Position numbers and translations under genes: made by a program. Positions 24,326-34,927 of a stretch of DNA of 48,595 bases are shown here, in pieces; the stretch's first letter is position 1; the number at the start of each line of letters is the position of its first letter. The DNA comes from a virus. The stretch is taken from the IMG/VR virus record IMGVR_UViG_3300042396_000046, positions 1 to 48,595 of that record. One strand, given 5' to 3'. Below the pieces are notes generated by a model, which was not told where the DNA came from, ran no database searches, and saw only the letters and a list, made by a program, of their open reading frames with translations.

Positions 24326-27300
24326 TATAGTCTATTTCCCCTAACTCTTTGTGAGTCAATACCCCTGATTTGTGCCATAACGACTCTTGCAATGTCGTCA
24401 GGATTTGCATCAGATTTTACATTAACGCTTAGGTTATAATTATACACTGATTCGCCAATTGCTGTGCCATTATTAATGGCTCTCATATTATCTGCTCCGT
24501 GAGCATTAACAGCATATTTGCTCATTACAAATTCTCCTGGACTAAGAATGGCGGGGACTGTGTCTGTTCCAAATGAAGGAATGTTTTGCATAACCATTCC
24601 ACCAGAAGCAAGTTTGTTTAGTCTTCCACTAATAAGTTTATATATGTAGTTTCCATATCTAACGTGCGTTCCCTCCCTCTTCTTGTCTGGATTGTAGGAA
24701 GTGTTCATCTGCATCCCGATCATGGCTAGTCCATGTTTATTTAAAATGCCATTAGTCACATAGTCATTTGGGTCATTTATAGTATCTGGCTTATCAATAA
24801 CGAGCATCTTTGTCTCTTGTTCTTCCTTGGATAGTGACCTATTGGCAATTAACTGCCATGGATTTTGGTATGACCCCAAAGGTTTTTTCATGCTATAGTT
24901 TCTTGGATCTTCTCCTGCATTTGCTGGATCTTTTGCTGCAGTAATTGAAGGCGTAACTTTTCCAGTTGTTGCTTTTTCCCATGCAGCAAGATCTACGTAA
25001 TAATTTTTATTTCTATCAACATCATATTTTTCATAATCTTCCATAACTGGTTTTTTTGAATTCTTTGTATATGTTGTTGGAGTAAATTTAATTCCAGAAG
25101 ATTTTCCTGTTGCTTTTGACCAGGCGGCTGCATCAGCATAGTATGCTCTCTTACCCTCATCGGCTCCATATTTTTTAGTGTAGTCTGCCAAAACTGGCTT
25201 TTTTGAATCCTTAGTATATGTTGCTGGTTTCCATACTGGCTTAGTGTTTTGATCGCCACCGCCACCGCCACCAGAGCCACCTGAGCCACCGCCTGATGAT
25301 GTGCCGTTGGATGTTGATGGTTTTACACCCTTAAGATTATCTTTTCTGTATTGATCTGCGGTATTAACAGATGTATTATTGTAAGAAACATTTGGATTGT
25401 CCGCTGCTTCAGTAGGATCAAAGTTTGGCTTGACTGGTCCAGCACCAAGCGCTGATGCTCGTGCATTAGCAACTCCATTATCCCCTGCTGCTCTTAATGC
25501 TTTTATTGCTTCCATTTCAGCATCATAGATTTTTTTCTTGGCTTCGTAATCTGCAAGGGCTGCTGCTTGTTTTGCTGCTGCTCTATCTGCTTCTTCTTTT
25601 GCAGCCTTGTCAAGGGCAGCAGACTCTTCAAGTATAGCCTTTTTAACTGCTGCAGCACCCATGGTAACACCATTAGCATTTAATCCAATAGTTTCATTAA
25701 TCTTTGACCAACCATCTTCAATTTTTTGAACTGAAGCAAGCATTGATCCCATAAGGTTATCAAAGTCTTGTCCTGCGACTGAAGATGCCTCAATCTTTGC
25801 TGCGACTGCATCCCAGTGATCTCTAGTCTGACCTTGAACTCTAATATTATCAACAAGTTGTTGCATAGAGTATTCGTCATTTGCAATTTGGTTATTTCTT
25901 GCATCTATTCCATCTTGCAAAGGTTCTATTTGCTTTTTATTTATATTATAAATCTCGTCTTCTTTTGCACGAATAGCAAGTTGCGCTGCCTCTCTTTTTT
26001 CTTCTAAGGCATATATATCATCTTGCTTTGTCTGAATTCTGTCGAGGAGTTGTAGCCTTGTAAGCATTTCATTGCCAACCTTGGTAGTTGCTGTGTTTTC
26101 AAGTTCATATATCTTTTGAGCATTCTGATATTGCTTTTCTAAAATCTCATCTCTTGTTAGTCCAGACTTTTCTCCTCTAAGGCTATTAAGTTCGTTTTGT
26201 CTAGATTGTTCTAAAGCCTTTGATGCATTCTCTGCATTTGTATCTGCCTGAGATGCTCTCATTTCTTGCGCTGCACGGGCTGCTGCTGCAATGTCACCTT
26301 GTGATAGAGCGTCCGCAAGACCTAACTGCTGCTTTTGCTGATTAACAATTTGAGCATTAACTTCTGCTACCTTAGAAAGTGCTGTAGCCTGATCATCATA
26401 ACTCTTATTGATCTGCTCTGCAGCATGATTCATTACATCGAGGTCGTGAGTTAATTGTGCATTCTGTTCATTAATCTTTTGAATCGGTCTTTCGAATGCA
26501 AGTTCAATAACTCTTTGCATGTCGCTGATTTCTTCCTGATATGCTTCAATAACACGAATAATCTCAAGTTCCATCTTTCGTTGCATGTCTTCAATTGTTT
26601 TTTGAATTGGTCTAATCTGATTAAATGTTATATTCTGAATATCTAACTGAGCCTTTTCATTGGCTGCTTTATTATCCTTTAATCTCTTAACCATTGCTGT
26701 AGATCTAGCATCCACACCAGTTCTGATAAGTTGTTCTTGAACAGCAAACATTCTGTTAACAAGTTCCATACCAGGTGCTGCTGCTGCTGCAAAGTCGCCA
26801 GCATTAAACTTACCCTTAATCTCAACAATCTTTTGACCCTTGATATTATTTAAATAATCTGAGATTGCCTTTGAGTCAATCTTTCCATCTGCAAGATCAT
26901 CCATTAATTCTTTTGCAAGGTTTGGATCTTCTAACACTGTTGCAATTTGTTCAACAGAGTATCCAGCAACCTTTAGTGCAGAAGCAAGTTTTGGCATAGT
27001 GCCTGCAGCAAACTCCATTGCTGAATTTTTTGCTAGTAGGTCATTAATTACTGCTTGTTTTTGTAATGCAGCATTGGAAGTTTTTATATCTTCAATATAC
27101 TTCTTTAAGTCTGTTTTTGCAAGTAAGCCAGAGGTTAGGGCTGCAGCAACTGCTGCATTAGACACAGCATCTAAAGCCTTTGCAGTGTCTACTCCTCCAG
27201 CCTTAAGCATTGCAAAAGCCTTATACTGATTATTTGTATTTTGAATTGCTTCTGCTTGTTCAACATTAAACTCTGCTAGGGGAGCCTCATTGTATGCTGC

Positions 27301-30300
27301 CATAAATGCTTTTCCTGCTTCAGAGAAACCAGCAATTCTACTTTTATCAACAACGGTCTTACCTTTAACTTTTTTAGTTTCATAGGTAAACATTGACTGA
27401 TTACCCTTTTTAGTTGGGTCAGCATCTTTATTTTTTAATGCCTCTAATCCCTTTGCGTCAAGCCCTGCAATATAATCTCTAAACTCTTTTGGTGCCTTTA
27501 AAGCAATAAGTCTTTGTTGCAAGCCGTCAAACAAAGTAAACATATTGGAAGCATCTTTTTGTGCAGCCTTACTTCTAAACGCTGCAAGCATAGACTCAAT
27601 TGACTTAGTTGCTTTAAATGATTGATCTCTGATCATCTTAATACGCATTCCAAGAGCATCCAAGAAGTCTAATGGATTATCTGCTTTGCCTCCAGTTGGA
27701 GTCTTTACAGCGCCTGCTGCATTTGGATCAATTACTGGAAGAGTTCCTAATGCAATCTGAGTTTTTGCAGAGGCTACAGCAGTAGGATCTACCTTTACCT
27801 TTGTAATCAATGCATCAATTTCAAGTTTGGTCTGCTGAACAATATAAGTATTAATGTCTGCTGGAGCATTTCCCGCTTTTCTAAGTTCATTTAATTTATC
27901 AACCGCTATTTGATTTGCTTGTGCCTCAAAGTAATTTCTTGCTTCTTGACTTGCATAGTCCATAGACATGATCTGGTTGTAAACCATTGTGTATGTCCTT
28001 ATTGCATCTGATTGTTTTTTAGCATCTCCCTTAAACTCTTTATTTATATAATCTAAGAATCCCTGATCAACCTTTACACTTGTATCATTTGTAAATTGAG
28101 TTACGACATCTAGAGTTACTTCTCCACCCTTAAGGTCCTTAATCTTAACCTCAAGTTCGTCCAGTCTGTCAATGTAGTATTGCATTCCAGAAACTCCACC
28201 CATTTCTTTAACAACAACCTCCATATTAATTTCTTTTCCATCTAGCCAAGATGCAAGACCAAACAAGTCTGACAATTTCTTAAATGAATCGTTATCCTGT
28301 GTTGTTACTTCAAGTGCTATCTGCTGTGCGTATTCTTTATCTTGAAAGTTTGTTAGTAGCATCATAAACTCAGTAGTGCCAGCAGCGCCATGCATTCTGG
28401 TTCCAATATTTAAGACTGTTTCTAATTGTGGAAGACTTCCTTCAAATAAATCAAGCATTGCTGTTGTTTGGTTTGGAGTAAGAGTTCCATTTGCCATCAA
28501 TAGTTTCATTTTTATCTCAAAAGACTGCGCTTCTTTACCACTCTCAAAGCCTGCGTCTTCATAATTATTTGTTCCAAAGCCCAGAGTCTTACCGTCGGCA
28601 AACTTTGAAAGTCTGTCCGAAACTGTTGTGGCTTGTGTTGCTTGCTCTGTATTTGCATACTTATCGGTTACCGCTGCATTAAGAGATTGAGTGTATGCTG
28701 CTTCTCTTTGATTTCCACCACCAAAAAGTTTATATAAACCAAGAGTTGCTGCATCCATAAACACATTTTGATACTGTATTTGTTCATTAAACCTTTTCAT
28801 TGCATTATCTGTTGCATTGGCAATAAGATTGTTCATTTGTAATTCTGCATCTGCTGCCTTTGTTTTTAATGCAGTTAACTCACCTTCAAGTTTAATCTGT
28901 TGCTTTTTATTTGTAGTCTGTGCAAGTTGAGCCTCTAAGGTTCTGATTTCATCGTCATACCTTCTGGCAATTGCATCTGCTTGCATTTGTGCCGTTTGAA
29001 CTGCGACTGCGTCTGATGCTGCTAATCCTGCTGCCTCTACTGCACCTGATTTACCGTTATACATAGCATTTTGCATATCTGCTAAATACTTTTCTGATTT
29101 TCCTTGTGCTGATGTATTTAGTCTTAGTGCTACTATAAGAGGATCTTTTGTAAGATCTTCTCCATTAGGTCCAATAAGTGCTGCAAGTGATGCATCGACT
29201 TTTATGCCAAGGGATGTGTCCTTAAAGTTAACACCAATCTGATAAGCAATGCTTTGTGCTTGCTCTGCGCTTAATACTCCATCTTGGACATATGCTGCAA
29301 GTTCTGTTGCAAATACTTGTGCTGCTTCTTTTCCACCAGACTTTTTAATGTTTTCTTGAAGTGTTTTGCCCATCTTTTTTCCAACTTCAGACTGCATGAA
29401 GGTATCGCCAAAGTCTGAACCTTTTCTTTCTCTAACTATGTAATCTCTTGTAGTTCCACTGGACCTCTTACGCTCCATCAATTCAGATGATCCAACCTTG
29501 CCAGTTATCATTCCAATTTCTTTCATCTTTTGCGTTGAAGCAGATGTCTCACGAACAAATTTTGCTTGTGCAGCATACGATGCTTGAAGTCTTTTATTTA
29601 ATAAAGCCAGTCCAGAACCAACTGCTATAATTGCTGCTGTAATCCATCCAACTGGACCCATGCCAGCAAGCATTGGGGCCATTTGTGCAAGACCTGCTGC
29701 GGTTCCAAGAGCGCCAGTTACTGCTGGTGGTGCACCAACTGCACCTGCAACCATTGTCGCCATACCAAGAGCACCTGCTGCTTTTCCAGAAAACTTACTA
29801 GCCTTTTCTCTACGCATTCCACGCTTCTTCTTAAGAACTTGTTTTTCACTAAGAGTTGTTGGTTGTCCAGTTTCTGGATCAAGGATAATCTGTCCTTTTT
29901 TATTTTGGGTAAATCCCTGTGTTGTATCTGTTCCATATGCCTCTGCAAGTGCTTTGTCAATATCAACATAGGTTGAAGGAATTTTATTACCAGCCTGACT
30001 TCCTGGCGGTATTGGACCATTTAAAGGTGGCTGACCAAGTTCTGCTCTCTTCTTTCTGTTGGCCTCTTCTTCAAGTCTAAGTGCTTCTCTTTTTTCTTTT
30101 GAAATCTTATCATTGGTTTGAGATATCTCTTCTGATGAATTTGCTATATCTTCTTGAGAAATTCCAGTCTGCTGTGTTGCATTAACTACATTTTCTAAAT
30201 TATTAGATGTTGCATTTGCTAGTTCACTACTTGTAACAACATTGTCTGCATGGGTTGTTTGTGCATCTACAGTTTCAGATGTTGCATCTACTAGTTCATC

Positions 30301-33300
30301 AGTCTTGTCTGCAACTAAGGTTGTAGATTCTGCTGTATCATTTGTTCCTTCAACAATACGTCTGAGGCCATCGCCTTGATCTTGTGTTCCATTAGAAATA
30401 ATTTGCTGATCCTTTTTAACATCTGTTGCTGCTTTGACTGGATCTTGTGAAGAATCTTGTTCTGCATTAGCAATTTCTGCTTCTGCCCATTTCTGTTTTG
30501 CTTCAGCGTATCTTAGTTCTGCTTCATTTGCTTTTTCTTTAGCAGCCTTTACTTGCTCATCAGTAATAGTTGTTGGAGAGTTTCTTGCTTTTTGTGCTGC
30601 CTGTTCTTTTTCAATTGCTGCTGCTCTGGCTCTAGTCATTGCTGCTTCATTTTCAGCCTTGTCAGCATCTTCACGAGCCTTACCAATATTAATCGTGTTG
30701 CCTTTAATTTTAATGCGTGAACGACTTTCATCTTTTATCTGTGTCACAACTTGAGCCTGTGCAGTTGCTGCTTCTTCTGTTTTAACTGCTAATGTTTCAG
30801 CAGCATCTGCTGTTCTCTTTGATGATGTAACTGTTAATGATGTAGTTTGTGTTGAAACTGGGGTATCGGACATAGAGTCTACCGTTGCAGTTGCTCCACG
30901 CTTTCTTCTTTGTCTATCTTGTGACTTAAGTATCTGTCTTTGCTCAAGGAGTTCTGGAGTGTTTAGGTCATCGTAGAATGCCTTATTAGTAAGATCCATC
31001 CTGTCAACTCTTGCTTGTGTTTCTGCTGCCGTAGGAACTGCTGCATTTCCAAGTCTTGCAGATTGAGAAACGACTGATGGAGTTCCCTCTTGCATTCCAA
31101 GAGCCAAACCTTCAGCAACTTCCTTGCCAGCCTTAATACCTTTCCTAGAGGGAGATCCTGCTGCAGTTCCATCTGAACCTCTGAGGCCATCAATTACTGC
31201 TGCCCCTAAAGCAGCGCCATCTGCTCTTGCCTGATCTATAGTAGATCCAACCGTTAGGTTTGCAGTATTTTGTTTTTGGTATGTCCCCTGCAAAGACTTT
31301 ACTGTTTTTCCATTTACTTCAACTTCATCTTGTAATCCAAGTTCTTGCCTTAGTGGAACATCAGACTTTTTAGGAACTGCAATTCTATTTCCTTGACCAC
31401 CTCTGCCATCATTGGGATCAAATACAGCGTATGTAGTTGTCTTTAATAGGTTATCTACTGCTTGACTTAACTGTGTATCAGCAGCAGCAATTCTATCATT
31501 TGCTCTAGCGACTGCTGCATAAAACTCTTCTTCTCCAAAATTTTCTGGAAGTCTGCTAATTTCATCAGAAAGTATTCCTCCATAACTTTCCATGCTTTGT
31601 TGCATTCTTGCAAATTGTGCTGGATCCTTTAATACTTCTTCTAAAGTTGTTCCCTGTATTCTTGCCCATTCTTGGTAGATAGGAGAAAGAGTTTTTCCTG
31701 CATTTGGACCATTAAACAAAGCAGCAATCTCATCCTTTGGCATTTCAAAGTTTCCACCGTCGTCTCTTTTATTTGCTGCTTCAGGAAGCATAAACCCAAA
31801 ACTACTTAATCCATACGCACGACCACCATTTTCTGCTGCGCCCCGAAGTGAAGTTGATAGACCAGTGTCAGTTCTTGTTCCATCTGCTGCTACTCTTTGT
31901 GCTTGTGTTGAAAGTCTTAGCAATTCTTGTGGATCTGTTACCTCTGCCTTTGGAGCAGCCCCATGGCCAAATACATAATTCTCATCTTCAAACCTTGTAG
32001 CAGATGCTGCATGATACTGTTCTCTAAAAGGTCTTTGTGTTACTGAGTCTGTTTGCTTTGTAAGGTTTTCAATTGCCTTTGCTGTAACAGTTTCTAATTC
32101 CGCTAAGCCCTGAGCGATTGCAGACTTAAGTCTATCTGCAAACTCTGGGCCAACTCTTTCTGCTGCCTTAGTTAATTCTTCTGTTAACTCTTTTGCAATT
32201 GCTGCCTGAGATCTAGGGTTTGGACCCATTGCTGATACTGCTGCTACAAAGTCTTCTCTATTTAATCTAACTAATTCTTCTGCTGTTTGTTTTGTGTTTA
32301 CCCCAAGAGTTCCGCCGTTATATTTTCTTACATTATCATTCATGAGTGCAGAAAGCATTGCCTTGCCAGTTGGACTTTGTGCAATTCCTGCTGGAACTAC
32401 TGCCTCACCAGGTGTGAGCATTGCTGGAACCGTGTCTTTGTTACCAGTTCCTGGAACGCTAACAATTCCTTCTGCATACTTCTTTACTTTTGGTAATCCT
32501 GAAACAGCACCTGCAGGACCTGGAACCGTGTTAAACAAGCCTGGAGCACTAGAGGCAAGAGTTCTTGCTTGACTTGCTGCATTTGTATATGCTAATGCAA
32601 GAGCATTTACTGCTCCTGTTTCTACGTTAAAAGTATCAATAAGATCTTTGTGAGTTAGGTGAAGTGCATTTGACTGTGCAAGGTTTTCAGTTTCTGCCTG
32701 AGTAAGATAATCAAACCCTCCGCCAAGAATGTTGTTTTGTCCGTTTAACTTTGCAATACCATTTCTCATCATTGCAAACAACTTAATAAGGTTTGCAACT
32801 CCGTTAGCAACAAGACCAAATGTCATAAGGGCTGCTGGAGCAACTAATCCTAGAACGCCAATAATTGTTGTAATTACTCTCTTTGTTCCGTCCCCAAGAT
32901 TATTAAACTTTTCAAGAATTTTTCCTGCAAATTTTACAATTGGAGTAATCGCTTGCAGAAATGCTTTTCCTACTGGAATAAGTTGAAGTTTAAGGTCTTC
33001 AAGGGATTTCTTAAACTTTATGCCTACTGAATCTTCTACTTTACCAAGTTCTCTCTCAGATAGAATTGCCAACTCTTCAACAGATGCTCCTGCTAACCCT
33101 AATGCTCTGGCTGCTTGAGAAGAATCTTTTGCAACGTTTTGGAACAATGTTGATAGACGAGAAAACTGAAACTTACCAAATAGTTGCTCAATTGCTCTAG
33201 CACGGTTTAGTGGATCTAGTGTATCAAGTGCCTGGGCAAGTCCAACAACAGTTCCTTTTAAATTGCCAGCATTATTATCTACTATTCCTTTAATGTTGAT

Positions 33301-34530
33301 TCCAAGACCAGCAAGAAATTCGCTTGTCTTTTTTGCTGGGTTAATCATAGACGCAAGACCAGACTTAAGTGCGTTAGCACCTTCTGATGCGTTGATTCCA
33401 CCTTCTTTCATTGCAGTCATAAAGAATGCAAGGTCTTCTACAGATCCACCAAGTTGCTTTACAACTGGTCCAGCCTTTGGAATTGCTGTAGTTAAATCCT
33501 CAATAGATAGAACTGTTTGGTTCTCAACTGCGTTAAGAAAGTTAATTTTGTGCGCTAATTCTTCAGAGGAAATTCCAAAAGCATTTTGTAAAGATATGGT
33601 TGTTTCTAGTGCCTGCTGTTGCTCTACCTGACCAAGAACGGCAAGCCTTGTTGCTGCTGTAACCTGTGCGGTAAGAGCGCTTCCAGTTAGACCCATCGCT
33701 GCAGCATCTGCTGCCATTGTAACTGTATCTACAACTGCAATACCATATTTTGTAAATTCTTTTGCAAGTGTCTGAATCTGTTTTACCGCTGCATCAGTTT
33801 CACCCATACTAGTCGTCATGTCGCCATAGACTCTGGTAAATTTAATTACAGCCTTTTCCATTTCCATAAATGCCTTGGAAGCATATGATCCAAGCATTGT
33901 AAGCGGAACAGTTAGACCAACCATCAACTGGCGACCTGCCCACTGAGTGTTCTTACCAAAGTTTAGGAGTTGTGTTGATCCCTGCTTTAGTAACTGATTA
34001 AGGAATTGCTGCCTTTGTGCAGCCATCTGAACTCTTGTAGCATAGTCAGTATACTTGCCATTCACCATCTGAAGGTGTTTTGGAACTACCTGCAAAACCT
34101 TGACAAGGTCGCCATTGGCATTTGTAAGTTGAACGTATTGTGTCTGTAAAGCCTTTACTCTGTCTCTGCGAGCACGGTTAATTATGTCTCTTTCTTGTGC
34201 AAAGACACCCTTTAATGATTTAGTATTTGCAGTGGCTGCTGCTGCTGTAAACCTAAAATACTCTCGCATTGAGAGTTTGTTTTTCTCAAGTGCCTCAGTA
34301 AATGCTCCTGTGCTAGACGAAACATTTCTTTGGCTTGCAACAAACTTTCCAGTAGCATTGATTGACTGAATTAGTTGTTGGTTGAGGCCCTTTTGGGCAT
34401 CCATGGCAGCAACATTGCCCTGCGTTAGGGACTGATTAAATCGGCTGAGGCCTGCCTGTAAATTGCGTAGATTTGCTAACGCTTCTTGCGTATTTAAATT
34501 TACGTCAATATTTGCATTTACATCAGCCAA
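24325..34530 (-). CDS. Tape measure protein, 3401 residues
   Basis: The tail length ruler and DNA-injection helper. Residues 185-560 form a TP901-1-type core (GRQLMVGLTVPLTMLGSYAS, AVENQTVLSIEDLTTAIPKA, EGANALKSGLASMINPAKK). Hydrophobic segments follow near 575-610 and near 1580-1640. The DTVPAMLTPGEAVVP motif near 690 recurs as DTVPAILSPGEFVMS near 3320. Long Ala/Gln/Glu coiled coils cover most of the rest. Near 3085 there is a Gly/Ser-rich linker, then two 49-residue repeats. The start is TTG at 34530 with GAGGGTG upstream; the in-frame alternatives are not better. At over 10 kb it is exceptionally long. By the usual proportionality of about 0.15 nm per residue, the tail could approach half a micrometre, unless much of the protein is cleaved or folded off the ruler. 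Confidence 0.95.
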   Translation of the reverse strand: MADVNANIDVNLNTQEALANLRNLQAGLSRFNQSLTQGNVAAMDAQKGLNQQLIQSINATGKFVASQRNVSSSTGAFTEALEKNKLSMREYFRFTAAAATANTKSLKGVFAQERDIINRARRDRVKALQTQYVQLTNANGDLVKVLQVVPKHLQMVNGKYTDYATRVQMAAQRQQFLNQLLKQGSTQLLNFGKNTQWAGRQLMVGLTVPLTMLGSYASKAFMEMEKAVIKFTRVYGDMTTSMGETDAAVKQIQTLAKEFTKYGIAVVDTVTMAADAAAMGLTGSALTAQVTAATRLAVLGQVEQQQALETTISLQNAFGISSEELAHKINFLNAVENQTVLSIEDLTTAIPKAGPVVKQLGGSVEDLAFFMTAMKEGGINASEGANALKSGLASMINPAKKTSEFLAGLGINIKGIVDNNAGNLKGTVVGLAQALDTLDPLNRARAIEQLFGKFQFSRLSTLFQNVAKDSSQAARALGLAGASVEELAILSERELGKVEDSVGIKFKKSLEDLKLQLIPVGKAFLQAITPIVKFAGKILEKFNNLGDGTKRVITTIIGVLGLVAPAALMTFGLVANGVANLIKLFAMMRNGIAKLNGQNNILGGGFDYLTQAETENLAQSNALHLTHKDLIDTFNVETGAVNALALAYTNAASQARTLASSAPGLFNTVPGPAGAVSGLPKVKKYAEGIVSVPGTGNKDTVPAMLTPGEAVVPAGIAQSPTGKAMLSALMNDNVRKYNGGTLGVNTKQTAEELVRLNREDFVAAVSAMGPNPRSQAAIAKELTEELTKAAERVGPEFADRLKSAIAQGLAELETVTAKAIENLTKQTDSVTQRPFREQYHAASATRFEDENYVFGHGAAPKAEVTDPQELLRLSTQAQRVAADGTRTDTGLSTSLRGAAENGGRAYGLSSFGFMLPEAANKRDDGGNFEMPKDEIAALFNGPNAGKTLSPIYQEWARIQGTTLEEVLKDPAQFARMQQSMESYGGILSDEISRLPENFGEEEFYAAVARANDRIAAADTQLSQAVDNLLKTTTYAVFDPNDGRGGQGNRIAVPKKSDVPLRQELGLQDEVEVNGKTVKSLQGTYQKQNTANLTVGSTIDQARADGAALGAAVIDGLRGSDGTAAGSPSRKGIKAGKEVAEGLALGMQEGTPSVVSQSARLGNAAVPTAAETQARVDRMDLTNKAFYDDLNTPELLEQRQILKSQDRQRRKRGATATVDSMSDTPVSTQTTSLTVTSSKRTADAAETLAVKTEEAATAQAQVVTQIKDESRSRIKIKGNTINIGKAREDADKAENEAAMTRARAAAIEKEQAAQKARNSPTTITDEQVKAAKEKANEAELRYAEAKQKWAEAEIANAEQDSSQDPVKAATDVKKDQQIISNGTQDQGDGLRRIVEGTNDTAESTTLVADKTDELVDATSETVDAQTTHADNVVTSSELANATSNNLENVVNATQQTGISQEDIANSSEEISQTNDKISKEKREALRLEEEANRKKRAELGQPPLNGPIPPGSQAGNKIPSTYVDIDKALAEAYGTDTTQGFTQNKKGQIILDPETGQPTTLSEKQVLKKKRGMRREKASKFSGKAAGALGMATMVAGAVGAPPAVTGALGTAAGLAQMAPMLAGMGPVGWITAAIIAVGSGLALLNKRLQASYAAQAKFVRETSASTQKMKEIGMITGKVGSSELMERKRSSGTTRDYIVRERKGSDFGDTFMQSEVGKKMGKTLQENIKKSGGKEAAQVFATELAAYVQDGVLSAEQAQSIAYQIGVNFKDTSLGIKVDASLAALIGPNGEDLTKDPLIVALRLNTSAQGKSEKYLADMQNAMYNGKSGAVEAAGLAASDAVAVQTAQMQADAIARRYDDEIRTLEAQLAQTTNKKQQIKLEGELTALKTKAADAELQMNNLIANATDNAMKRFNEQIQYQNVFMDAATLGLYKLFGGGNQREAAYTQSLNAAVTDKYANTEQATQATTVSDRLSKFADGKTLGFGTNNYEDAGFESGKEAQSFEIKMKLLMANGTLTPNQTTAMLDLFEGSLPQLETVLNIGTRMHGAAGTTEFMMLLTNFQDKEYAQQIALEVTTQDNDSFKKLSDLFGLASWLDGKEINMEVVVKEMGGVSGMQYYIDRLDELEVKIKDLKGGEVTLDVVTQFTNDTSVKVDQGFLDYINKEFKGDAKKQSDAIRTYTMVYNQIMSMDYASQEARNYFEAQANQIAVDKLNELRKAGNAPADINTYIVQQTKLEIDALITKVKVDPTAVASAKTQIALGTLPVIDPNAAGAVKTPTGGKADNPLDFLDALGMRIKMIRDQSFKATKSIESMLAAFRSKAAQKDASNMFTLFDGLQQRLIALKAPKEFRDYIAGLDAKGLEALKNKDADPTKKGNQSMFTYETKKVKGKTVVDKSRIAGFSEAGKAFMAAYNEAPLAEFNVEQAEAIQNTNNQYKAFAMLKAGGVDTAKALDAVSNAAVAAALTSGLLAKTDLKKYIEDIKTSNAALQKQAVINDLLAKNSAMEFAAGTMPKLASALKVAGYSVEQIATVLEDPNLAKELMDDLADGKIDSKAISDYLNNIKGQKIVEIKGKFNAGDFAAAAAPGMELVNRMFAVQEQLIRTGVDARSTAMVKRLKDNKAANEKAQLDIQNITFNQIRPIQKTIEDMQRKMELEIIRVIEAYQEEISDMQRVIELAFERPIQKINEQNAQLTHDLDVMNHAAEQINKSYDDQATALSKVAEVNAQIVNQQKQQLGLADALSQGDIAAAARAAQEMRASQADTNAENASKALEQSRQNELNSLRGEKSGLTRDEILEKQYQNAQKIYELENTATTKVGNEMLTRLQLLDRIQTKQDDIYALEEKREAAQLAIRAKEDEIYNINKKQIEPLQDGIDARNNQIANDEYSMQQLVDNIRVQGQTRDHWDAVAAKIEASSVAGQDFDNLMGSMLASVQKIEDGWSKINETIGLNANGVTMGAAAVKKAILEESAALDKAAKEEADRAAAKQAAALADYEAKKKIYDAEMEAIKALRAAGDNGVANARASALGAGPVKPNFDPTEAADNPNVSYNNTSVNTADQYRKDNLKGVKPSTSNGTSSGGGSGGSGGGGGGDQNTKPVWKPATYTKDSKKPVLADYTKKYGADEGKRAYYADAAAWSKATGKSSGIKFTPTTYTKNSKKPVMEDYEKYDVDRNKNYYVDLAAWEKATTGKVTPSITAAKDPANAGEDPRNYSMKKPLGSYQNPWQLIANRSLSKEEQETKMLVIDKPDTINDPNDYVTNGILNKHGLAMIGMQMNTSYNPDKKREGTHVRYGNYIYKLISGRLNKLASGGMVMQNIPSFGTDTVPAILSPGEFVMSKYAVNAHGADNMRAINNGTAIGESVYNYNLSVNVKSDANPDDIARVVMAQIRGIDSQRVRGNRL
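24958..25226 (-). repeat. Two 49-residue direct repeats in the tape measure tail
   Basis: Two protein repeats, each beginning TYTK(D/N)SKKPV and ending AAW(S/E)KAT, stand head to tail with a period of 147 bases. They are diverged in sequence but obvious by eye. A Gly/Ser linker immediately precedes them. Confidence 0.8.
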
Positions 34531-34558
34531 TCATCACACCCTCTTTACTTTTTATTTT

Positions 34559-34876
34559 TTAAATATTTAACAGAGATGCTGAATCGCCAAGTTGAATTCC
34601 TGACGCTGCGTCGATGATTTCATAAACCGTTGGTAGGTCAATGTTATCTTCGATTTTCTCTCTATCTTCTGCAAGTTCTGGACTATACTGCTTGAGTGCA
34701 ATTTGAACACACTCTAGAAGAACGTCCATAGACTTTTCGTTATCTTCTGCTACGCCAGTCAACTCTGCAAACTTCTTCATAAATGGTTTTAGAAGTGAAA
34801 TCTTTAGTGGTTGAACGGCAATTTCTGTCCCGTCGATTAATGTAACTTTCTTCTTATCTTTTGCTTTTTCTGCCAT
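34559..34876 (-). CDS. Tail assembly chaperone, short form
   Basis: A 105-residue gpG-like chaperone that coats the tape measure protein during tube assembly. Its core, VTLIDGTEIAVQPLKISLL, then LLECVQIALKQYSPEL and VYEIIDAASGI, matches the first half of the preceding gene's product segment by segment. I start at the ATG at 34876, which has GGGAGG at the right distance; an in-frame ATG at 34891 lies upstream of that ribosome site. It has its own TGGTATAAT promoter. It precedes the tape measure gene, the canonical position. Confidence 0.82.
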   Translation of the reverse strand: MAEKAKDKKKVTLIDGTEIAVQPLKISLLKPFMKKFAELTGVAEDNEKSMDVLLECVQIALKQYSPELAEDREKIEDNIDLPTVYEIIDAASGIQLGDSASLLNI

Positions 34877-34903
34877 TGTAATGCCTCCCATGTTAGTAAA
34901 ATA

Positions 34904-34912
34904 ATTATACCA
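34904..34912 (-). promoter_or_regulatory. Extended -10 promoter for the short chaperone and tape measure
   Basis: TGGTATAAT on the minus strand between the two chaperone genes, about 28 bases before the ATG at 34876. The leader would be about 20 bases and contains GGGAGG. It probably drives the tape measure and tail operon as well. Confidence 0.65.
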
Positions 34913-34927
34913 TAATCGAGCCTATTT

